The notes under the pieces were generated by a model. That model was not told where the DNA came from and made no database searches. It saw nothing but the letters and a program-made list of their open reading frames with translations. The translations under genes and the position numbers were made by a program. Source: Alphaproteobacteria bacterium (GTDB taxonomy: Bacteria; Pseudomonadota; Alphaproteobacteria; Rhodobacterales; Rhodobacteraceae). Taken from it: a DNA stretch of 64,000 nt. This document shows positions 55,229 through 64,000 of this stretch, piece by piece (the first letter of the stretch is position 1; each line of letters begins with the position of its first letter). The DNA is taken from positions 62,001-126,000 of the forward strand of contig JAUIAS010000006.1 of NCBI GenBank assembly GCA_030425395.1, written 5' to 3'.

Positions 55229-56209
55229 TCAGCCCGCAAGTTCTTTGCAGCGGTCCCAAAGCGCATCGGGCACATCCACATGTGTGGCGGCCATGCGCGA
55301 TTGGCCGGGCAAACGCGCGCCTTCATCCTCTGCCACGGCTTCGGCAAGACGCGTCAACCGTGCGCCGAACTGATCGGTAAAGGTGCCGCTATCCATGATC
55401 AGATACATCTGGCCCAACCGGTGCGGCGGTCCGTCCGGCAGTTTGAGTCCCCCGACATCGAGCGAATTGACCGAACCGGTCATCGCGGCGGCCATCAGTT
55501 CAGCCATCACGCCAAAGCCCCAGCCCTTGTAGCCGCCCGCGCTGCACAGCGATCCGCACAAAGCGGCCTCCGGGTCTGTGGTCGGCGCACCGTTTTCATC
55601 CACCGCCCAGCCTTCCGGGATCGGTTCACCTGCGTATTTGGCCATGTTGATTTTGCCCAGCGCAACGGCCGAGGTCGAGAAATCGAAATGCAGTGCCAGA
55701 CCGCCGCTGCCGTCCGGAACGGACATGGAAATCGGGTTCGTGCCGATCACTCGCGCCTTGCCACCCGGTGCCGCGACAACGGGAGAGGCGTTGGTAAACC
55801 CGATCGCAATGACCCCCTCGCGCGCAATCTGTTCGGTAAAATATCCCAACGACGTGCAGGTATGGCTTTGGGCAACGGCGAACATGGCGATGCCCTGCGC
55901 GCGCGCCTGTGCCACGGCGCGGTCGCGCCCCGAGGTAAATGCGGGCTGGGCAAAGCCGCACCGCGCATCCGACAAAACCGCGCCAGGCCGCGGCTGGCTG
56001 ACCTCTGGCATGACCAAACCGTCCACCCGGCCCGATGCCAGTTGCGTGCAATAGCTTTCCAGATATTGCAGCCCGCAGATGACGTTGCCATGTGCTTCGG
56101 CATGGGCCGTGGCGCGGGCGACTTCGCCCGCCTGCCATTCCCCCGCACCGTGGTGGATAAGCGCGGCTTTGGTCGCGGCGGCGATGTCGTCGATGGAAAC
56201 CTGCGGCAT
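55229..56209 (-). CDS. Ldh family (malate/L-lactate-type) oxidoreductase
   Basis: 326 residues. NAD(P)-dependent 2-hydroxyacid/imine dehydrogenase fold unrelated to Rossmann LDH (YlbC/DpkA type). The histidine in VAQSHTCTSLGYF, PNISMSVP-like TNPISMSVPDGSG, and GGYKGWGFGVMAELM are family blocks. The substrate could be malate, lactate, ureidoglycolate or piperideine-2-carboxylate. ATG 56209. Divergent from a class V aminotransferase. Confidence 0.88.
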   Translation of the reverse strand: MPQVSIDDIAAATKAALIHHGAGEWQAGEVARATAHAEAHGNVICGLQYLESYCTQLASGRVDGLVMPEVSQPRPGAVLSDARCGFAQPAFTSGRDRAVAQARAQGIAMFAVAQSHTCTSLGYFTEQIAREGVIAIGFTNASPVVAAPGGKARVIGTNPISMSVPDGSGGLALHFDFSTSAVALGKINMAKYAGEPIPEGWAVDENGAPTTDPEAALCGSLCSAGGYKGWGFGVMAELMAAAMTGSVNSLDVGGLKLPDGPPHRLGQMYLIMDSGTFTDQFGARLTRLAEAVAEDEGARLPGQSRMAATHVDVPDALWDRCKELAG

Positions 56210-56407
56210 GGGGAACCTTTCAATCGGGCGCGTGTCGGTCTGTCTGATCCAATGTGCCAGTCGACCGGGCCGCCCGCAATAGAGCACCACGACATTCGCG
56301 GTTGACCCAAAACTCCGGGCGCTTGCCCCCGCTGCGCTGGAATGCGACTGTCGCGCGCCGACTCGCCGCCCGGAAAAAACGTCACACCAGAACTCAGGAC
56401 AGTTACG

Positions 56408-57667
56408 ATGATTGCCAGCACACCCGGTCTTCTCGAGGCCATCCGCGACCGCTTTGCCCATGTGGATACATGCCCCTTTACCGGCCCACGGGTCTTTTTC
56501 GAAAACGCAGGTGGTGCGCTGCACCTGAAATCTGTGGCAGAGACCTCGGCGTTCTACGCCTCGATCCCGGATAATCAGGGCCGCGACAATGCAGCGTCGG
56601 CGGCGCTGGTGGACACGATCGCCAAGGCTAAGGCCGATATGGCCCGATTTTTCAACGCGCCTGGTGGCACCGTGTTCGTGGGCGAAAGCGGGACCGAAGT
56701 ATTGTTCCGCCTCGTCCGGACAGCCGCGCTTGGTGCGCGCGATGGCGGGGCGATGCTGGGCACGACTCTCGAACATCCTGCCACGGTCAGCGCAATGACC
56801 CGTTGGTCCGAGGTCACAGGGCGCAGCTTCATCCGCGTTCCGCATGACGACGCCACGGGTTGCGTGACGCCCGAGGCCTACGCAGCACATGTGACCCCTG
56901 ACGTGCGCGTGGCCACGATCATCCATACCTCGCCGGTCACAGGAATGGCGGTCGATGTGGCCGGTGCCGCCGCCGCGATCCGCGCGGTGGCTCCTGAGGC
57001 ATTGATCATCGTCGATGGAATCCAGCATGCCAGCCACGGCGCGGTCGACGTGGCGGCCTTGGGCATCGACGGATACGCGGTGTCGCCCTACAAGATGTTT
57101 TCACGCCATGGATACGGCGTGGGCTGGGCGTCGGATCGGTTGTGCGCCTGCACCAAGGAGCAGATCGTGGGCGGACCGGAAGCCAACTGGGAAATGGGCA
57201 CCCGCGATACCGGGGCCTATGCGACCTTTTCTGATGTCATCGCCTATTTCGACTGGCTGGGCGAACAGGTGGCCCCCGAGACGCAGGGACGCGCCCGCCT
57301 CGAAGCCGCAGGCCGCGCAATTGTTGCGCAGGAGCATGCCCTGACACAGGCGCTGCTGCACGGCACCGGCAACCTCGCCGGCCTGACCGAGATCGAAAGC
57401 GTGACCCTGATCGGCGGCAATTCGATCGAAGGACGCGAGGGCGTGGTTTCGATCCGCCTGGCCAGCATGTCGTCGGCCGATCTGGTGCAGTTCCTGGCGG
57501 ATCGCGGCATTCGCGTGCACATCCGCAAGAACGATCATTACTCGGGCGGCGTTCTTGGCCCGTTGGGATTTGACGACTGCGTGCGGGTATCCATCTGCCA
57601 CTACAACAGCATCGAGGAAATCGCGCGCTTCCTTGATGCCATGCGCGAAGCCAGCGCACCGGCTTGA
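56408..57667 (+). CDS. Aminotransferase class V-fold PLP enzyme
   Basis: 419 residues. FENAGGALHLKS, EHPATVSAMTRWSEVTG, IIVDGIQHASHGAVDV (PLP Asp) and the lysine in GYAVSPYKMFSRHGYG define a cysteine-desulfurase-like fold. The conserved desulfurase cysteine loop is not evident, so a lyase/aminotransferase of unknown substrate is more likely. ATG 56408 with AGGAC upstream. It could act with the divergent oxidoreductase. Confidence 0.85.
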   Translation: MIASTPGLLEAIRDRFAHVDTCPFTGPRVFFENAGGALHLKSVAETSAFYASIPDNQGRDNAASAALVDTIAKAKADMARFFNAPGGTVFVGESGTEVLFRLVRTAALGARDGGAMLGTTLEHPATVSAMTRWSEVTGRSFIRVPHDDATGCVTPEAYAAHVTPDVRVATIIHTSPVTGMAVDVAGAAAAIRAVAPEALIIVDGIQHASHGAVDVAALGIDGYAVSPYKMFSRHGYGVGWASDRLCACTKEQIVGGPEANWEMGTRDTGAYATFSDVIAYFDWLGEQVAPETQGRARLEAAGRAIVAQEHALTQALLHGTGNLAGLTEIESVTLIGGNSIEGREGVVSIRLASMSSADLVQFLADRGIRVHIRKNDHYSGGVLGPLGFDDCVRVSICHYNSIEEIARFLDAMREASAPA

Positions 57668-57711
57668 CTGGACAATCCACCACGCGCAGCTCCCGGAGCA
57701 TGCGTCGGACC

Positions 57712-57834
57712 GCCTCCGGCGGGGGTATTTGGCACGAGAAAGAAGCAACGCCGCGTTAAGGTTAATAAACCATTGCGCTTCTTCTGGCTCGAAATACTCT
57801 GGGGGAGGCCCGCAGGGCCGGGGGCAGAGCCCCC
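57712..57834. repeat. Dispersed intergenic repeat, inverted pair (copies E and F)
   Basis: Reverse core GCCTCCGGCGGGGGTATT...AAAGAAG (57712-57745) and forward core CTTCTTCTGGCTCGAAATAC...GGGGG (57778-57805) face each other across 32 bases that include GTTAAGGTTAA. GGGGGC-aga-GCCCCC (57820-57834) follows. The pair could fold into one large hairpin. It lies between the convergent aminotransferase and tex genes. Confidence 0.8.
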
Positions 57835-57854
57835 GTTCGGACGTCCGGGCCGGG

Positions 57855-60155
57855 TCAACGCGGCCTTGTTTTCATCGCGTCGCGCAAGGCAGCCCCCAGC
57901 GCCCCGTCGCGGGTAGGGCGCGCGGGTGCTTTGGTTTTGGGGGTGCCACGCTTGGTGGGTTGTGCGGGTTTGGGGCGCGCGGTTTGCGTGTCGTGTTTGC
58001 GCATGCTCAGCCCGATACGTTTTCGCGGGACATCCACTTCGGTCACGCGGACAGAGACGATATCGCCAGCCTTGACCACCTCGTGAGGGTCTTTGACAAA
58101 TCGGTCTGCCAATTGGCTGATATGGACAAGCCCGTCTTGATGGACGCCGACATCGACAAAGGCACCGAACGCCGCGACATTGGTCACCGTGCCTTCGAGG
58201 CGCATGCCGGGTTTGAGGTCGGTGATGGTGTCGACGCCTTCGGCAAAGCTGGCGGTGCGAAATTCCGGGCGCGGGTCGCGGCCGGGTTTTTCCAATTCGC
58301 TCAGGATATCGCGGACAGTTGGCAGGCCAAAACGGTCGTCGGTGAAATCCTGTGCGCGGAGGTGTGACAGGGCACCGGCGTCGCCCATCACCGCGCGCAA
58401 GTCCCGGCCGCAGGCGGCCACGATCTTTCGTGCGATGGCATAGGCTTCGGGGTGCACGGCGGAGGCGTCCAGCGGCTCGCGGCCATCCCGGATACGCAGA
58501 AAGCCTGCGCATTGCTCAAACGCCTTTGGACCCAGACCTGCGACCTTGAGCAGGTCCTTGCGCGCGTCAAAGGCTCCATTCGTGTCGCGGTGGGTAACGA
58601 TGGACTGGGCCAGCGATGGTCCCAGGCCCGCAACATGGGACAAGAGCGGCGCGGAGGCGGTATTTAGGTCGACGCCGACCGCGTTCACCGCGTCTTCGAC
58701 CACGGCTTCCAATGTCCGGGCAAGCTGGCGTTGGTCTACATCGTGTTGATACTGGCCGACCCCGATGGACTGCGGTTCGATCTTGACCAACTCGGCAAGC
58801 GGATCCTGTAGCCGTCGCGCGATTGACACCGCGCCGCGCAGGCTGACATCCAGATCGGGGAATTCCCGCGCTGCAGTTTCCGAAGCGGAATAGACCGAGG
58901 CACCTGCTTCCGACACCACGACGCAGGTGGGGCGCGTCAAGTGCGCGGGCAAGTCGGCAAGGATCTGGCCCACCAGCTTTTCCGTTTCGCGGCTGGCTGT
59001 GCCGTTCCCGATGGCGATGAGTTCCACGCCATGTCGTGCGATCAGGGCAGCCACGGTTTGGCTGGTGCCGTTCGTGTCGTGGCGGGGGGCAAAGGGATAG
59101 AGCGTCGCGGTTTCCAGCAGTTTTCCGGTGGCGTCCACGACGGCGGCCTTGACCCCGGTGCGAATGCCGGGGTCAAGGCCCAGCGTGGCCCGTGCCCCGG
59201 CAGGGGCGGCGAGCAGCAGATCGCCCAGGTTGCGGGCAAACACCGCGATGGCCTCTTCGTGGGCACGGCGGCGCAGTTCCGTCATCAGATCCATATACAT
59301 GGTCAGGCTCAGTTTGATCCGCCACGTCCAGTGCGCGGCATCGCGCAGCCACAGGTCACCGGGGGCGTCTCCGCGCAGCCCGATGGCCGCAGCCGTGATG
59401 GCCTGCGCCCGCCCCATACCTTCGTCATCGGCGGGGGCGATGTCCACGGTAAGGATCTCTTCCTTGGATGCGCGCAGCACGGCAAGCGCGCGATGCGATG
59501 GCATGGTGGCCCAGCGTTCCGTGTGATCGAAATAGTCCGAAAACTTGGCCCCCTCGGTTTCCTTGCCCGACTGAACGCGCGCACGGACCACGGCGGTGTC
59601 GCGCATGAACTGGCGCAGCCGACCCAGCAGATCCGCGTTTTCGCTCAGTTCCTCGGCAAGGATGTCGCGCGCGCCGTTCAGAGCATCGCGCACCTCGGGA
59701 ATTTCCGGGCCAGTAAATGCCGCGGCGAGCGTTTCGGGTTGGGCAGAGCGGGTTTCCATGATGGCGCGCAGAAGTGGTTCAAGCCCGCGTTCCCGCGCGA
59801 TCATCGCCTTGGTCCGGCGTTTGGGTTTGTAGGGCAGATAGATATCTTCGAGCGTCGCCTTGGTATCGGCGGCGGCGATTGCGCGGGCCAGATCGTCGGT
59901 CAGTTTGCCCTGATCGCGGATCGACTTGAGGATCGTGGCGCGGCGGGCCTCCATATCGCGCAGATAGGACAGACGATCCGACAGGTTGCGCAGTTGTGTA
60001 TCGTCCAGTCCGCCGGTGATCTCTTTTCGATACCGCGCGACAAAAGGCACCGTCGCCCCGCCATCCAGTAGTGCCACGGCGGCGGTCACCTGTTCCGGGC
60101 TGGCGGCGATCTCGGTCGCGATGGTGCGGGCGATCCGGTTGGCGGTCTGATCCAC
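57855..60155 (-). CDS. tex: Transcription accessory protein Tex
   Basis: 766 residues. An N-terminal helical region, a YqgF/RNase-H-like domain ([20 protein letters not shown]), HhH motifs ([14 protein letters not shown]) and a C-terminal S1 RNA-binding domain (about 640-710; [20 protein letters not shown]). Binds RNA polymerase and RNA. GTG 60155 has CAGGAGAG upstream and matches the usual length; a TTG at 60188 would extend it without an RBS. The Arg/Lys/Pro-rich tail is likely disordered. Confidence 0.94.
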   Translation of the reverse strand: MDQTANRIARTIATEIAASPEQVTAAVALLDGGATVPFVARYRKEITGGLDDTQLRNLSDRLSYLRDMEARRATILKSIRDQGKLTDDLARAIAAADTKATLEDIYLPYKPKRRTKAMIARERGLEPLLRAIMETRSAQPETLAAAFTGPEIPEVRDALNGARDILAEELSENADLLGRLRQFMRDTAVVRARVQSGKETEGAKFSDYFDHTERWATMPSHRALAVLRASKEEILTVDIAPADDEGMGRAQAITAAAIGLRGDAPGDLWLRDAAHWTWRIKLSLTMYMDLMTELRRRAHEEAIAVFARNLGDLLLAAPAGARATLGLDPGIRTGVKAAVVDATGKLLETATLYPFAPRHDTNGTSQTVAALIARHGVELIAIGNGTASRETEKLVGQILADLPAHLTRPTCVVVSEAGASVYSASETAAREFPDLDVSLRGAVSIARRLQDPLAELVKIEPQSIGVGQYQHDVDQRQLARTLEAVVEDAVNAVGVDLNTASAPLLSHVAGLGPSLAQSIVTHRDTNGAFDARKDLLKVAGLGPKAFEQCAGFLRIRDGREPLDASAVHPEAYAIARKIVAACGRDLRAVMGDAGALSHLRAQDFTDDRFGLPTVRDILSELEKPGRDPRPEFRTASFAEGVDTITDLKPGMRLEGTVTNVAAFGAFVDVGVHQDGLVHISQLADRFVKDPHEVVKAGDIVSVRVTEVDVPRKRIGLSMRKHDTQTARPKPAQPTKRGTPKTKAPARPTRDGALGAALRDAMKTRPR

Positions 60156-60261
60156 GGGGGCTCTCCTGTCGCTGTGGGCGTCAAGCAATACCGCGCGGGT
60201 GGGACGGGGCCAAGTTGAAAATTACATGAGAAGTGGCCCGTAACGCTTTGAAGTAAAACGA

Positions 60262-61209
60262 TCAGAAATCATGCCGCTTCTTGAGGGCTGCCAATTCGAC
60301 CAGAGCGGCGTCGCGCCGCGCGGCCAGCGTATCGCGATCCTGTGTCGCAAGTTCCCGGTCAAGCCCTGCGACCAATGCGTCCTTGACGTCCGCGGTCAGT
60401 TCGGGGGCACCCAGTTCGGCCCAGCGGGTTTCTTGCGTGGGACCAAGGTGATCGAGATAGCCGCGATAGCCACCGGCACCGCCGCCCAGATGATAGATAA
60501 GGTGCGGCCCCATCAAGGCCCATCTCATGCCCGGCCCATGGGCGATGGCGGTATCAATGTCGGCCACGTCGGCGATGCCCTCGGCAACGAGGTGGACCGC
60601 CTCGCGATAGAGCGCGGATGTCAGACGGTTAGCCAGATGGCCGGGCACCTCTTTCCTGACACGGACCGGCACGCGGTGCATACGGCGATAGAAGGCCTCG
60701 GCCAGATCCACGGCACCGGGTTCGGTGGCATCGCCTGCGACCAGTTCCACCATGGGCACAAGGTGCGGCGGGTTCATAGGGTGCGCCACAAGGATGCGGG
60801 CAGGGTGGCGGGCCCGGGCCTGAATGTCGGTGGCGCGCAGTGAAGATGTGCTGGAGGCGATCAGGGTATCGGGTTCGATCACGGCTTCCAGTTCGGCGAC
60901 AAGCGCGCGTTTTACCTCGATTCGATCCGGGCCATTTTCCTGCACGAACTGCACGCCGCGTAGTATTTCGGGATCCGCGCCAACGGTTGCGGCAGGCGGC
61001 GTTTCGGATTTGGCCAATCCCAACGCCGACAGATGTGGCCACGCCTCGGCCACAAAGTCGCGCAGGCGGTTTTCGGTGGCGGGGTTGGGGTCGAGAACCG
61101 ATACCGCCAGACCTTGGCCAAGATAAAGCGCAGCCCATGACATGCCGATCAAGCCGCCCCCTGCAATTCCAACGCGGGAAATGTCGTCTGCTGTCACTGC
61201 TTGGGGCAT
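60262..61209 (-). CDS. 3-hydroxyacyl-CoA dehydrogenase family (carnitine 3-dehydrogenase-like)
   Basis: 315 residues. Rossmann motif VGIAGGGLIGMSWAALYLGQG. ASSTSSLRATDIQARARHPARILVAHPMNPPHLVPMVE... shows the catalytic His region, and EVPGHLANRLTSALYREAVHLVAEGIA follows. Resembles L-carnitine dehydrogenase, L-gulonate 3-dehydrogenase and lambda-crystallin. No carnitine genes are nearby. ATG 61209 with AAAGGACG upstream; the longer frame crosses the AT-rich katG promoter. Same strand as tex, 106 bases before it. Confidence 0.86.
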   Translation of the reverse strand: MPQAVTADDISRVGIAGGGLIGMSWAALYLGQGLAVSVLDPNPATENRLRDFVAEAWPHLSALGLAKSETPPAATVGADPEILRGVQFVQENGPDRIEVKRALVAELEAVIEPDTLIASSTSSLRATDIQARARHPARILVAHPMNPPHLVPMVELVAGDATEPGAVDLAEAFYRRMHRVPVRVRKEVPGHLANRLTSALYREAVHLVAEGIADVADIDTAIAHGPGMRWALMGPHLIYHLGGGAGGYRGYLDHLGPTQETRWAELGAPELTADVKDALVAGLDRELATQDRDTLAARRDAALVELAALKKRHDF

Positions 61210-61278
61210 GATCCGTCCTTTGGTTGCGGCGTGTCCACAGTGGCGCGCGAAACGGGGGAAGGAAAGACCTGCAAATAC

Positions 61279-63668
<2,390 letters not shown>

Positions 63669-63691
63669 TCCGGCAGAGGCCTTGAAACCAG

Positions 63692-63720
63692 AAAACGCCG
63701 CGGTCTCCGCGGCGTTTTTT
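63692..63720 (+). terminator. Intrinsic terminator after katG
   Basis: AACGCCGCGG-tct-CCGCGGCGTT, ten pairs plus flanking AA/TT, followed by TTTTTT. Confidence 0.92.
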
Positions 63721-63962
63721 GTTGCGTTTGGGAGGGTTACGGCCCGAAGCCGACCTCCGGTCCACCTTAAGGATGACGCGGGCGCTGCCCGCATTGCGGA
63801 CGTTCGTGCATTCCGCCGCATTCACATGGGTCGATGGTATGGTCGCGGGACGAAGTGTGAATTCGCTGCGGCCGCGCTAAAGTCTACTTCTCACGAATTG
63901 TCTTCCGCGCTTAAGGTGCGTGTACAAGCAAGAATCAACCAGCAGAGTGGTCGATAAAATCG

Positions 63963-64000
63963 ATGTCCTACTCCGAGCTTTTCGGCAATCCTGAGCACCG
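63963..64000 (+). CDS. Possible start of a gene truncated by the window edge
   Basis: ATG 63963 opens a frame (MSYSELFGNPEH) to the window end, after a 294-base gap holding only the katG terminator. No good ribosome binding site, and too short to judge. Included because a gene start is expected here and nothing else explains the edge. Confidence 0.25.
   Translation, partial: MSYSELFGNPEH

Noticed and set aside
63682-63957. 91-codon frame after katG
   Set aside because: It begins inside the katG terminator region and reads through the stem.

Overview
The window looks like chromosomal DNA of an alphaproteobacterium of the Rhodobacteraceae (Roseobacter/Rhodobacter group). The evidence is high GC with heavy GC3 bias, GTG and TTG starts, a GTTC-N7-GTTC SOS box at lexA, a fused indolepyruvate:ferredoxin oxidoreductase, a B12-dependent NrdJ, a System I (ccm) cytochrome c locus, and a dispersed 'CTTCTTCTGGCNNGAAATACTC' intergenic repeat of a kind I associate with this family. 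Most genes are core housekeeping genes. No insertion sequence, integrase or CRISPR array was seen. About 60 genes, two tRNAs, four good intrinsic terminators and several regulatory sites are supported.

Layout. 1-6.3 kb: 3' end of the indolepyruvate oxidoreductase gene, a lysophospholipid acyltransferase, murI, a DUF2306 membrane protein, argC and ccmE. 6.4-10.1 kb: an endolysin/holin pair (GH108 muramidase plus holin) lies between ccmE and ccmF-ccmH. 10.2-15.7 kb: enoyl-CoA hydratase, GNAT, an RTX protein, gltA, gltX. 15.8-18.6 kb: comEC converging on lexA. 18.6-28.6 kb: overlapping operon trpG-trpD-ung-trpC-moaC-moeA, a divergent polysaccharide-deacetylase-like gene, then ppiD-trpE. 28.6-33.4 kb: aminotransferase, gpt, fabI, pdxH, a double cold-shock protein, DUF192, tRNA-Pro. 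34-37.7 kb: nrdJ with an NrdR-like box. 38-42.7 kb: SoxG-like protein, SAM methyltransferase, MttB-family protein, aminotransferase. 42.7-48.1 kb: MmcQ, then cysS behind a cysteine-rich leader peptide, then cimA, an alpha/beta hydrolase and a squalene/phytoene-synthase-like protein. 48.1-52.2 kb: MFS transporter, cobK, AlkA-like glycosylase, esterase, rRNA pseudouridine synthase. 52.4-57.7 kb: HNH protein, secreted hypothetical, dsbB, YqaA, tRNA-Leu, Ldh-type dehydrogenase, class V aminotransferase. 57.8-63.7 kb: tex, a 3-hydroxyacyl-CoA/carnitine-type dehydrogenase, katG.

Most interesting signals. (1) A short reading frame ending in four Cys codons within nine sense codons (peptide end CIICCIIPC) sits 83 bases before cysS and is followed by a long hairpin with a competing alternative. 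This is a candidate cysteine-responsive attenuator. (2) The endolysin/holin pair in the ccm locus resembles the unlinked lysis module used to release gene transfer agents in Rhodobacter. The same window carries comEC and lexA, both connected to gene-transfer-agent biology in that group. (3) The dispersed repeat occurs as single and head-to-head inverted copies at gene ends. (4) A 63-base compound hairpin of extreme GC content separates cysS from cimA.
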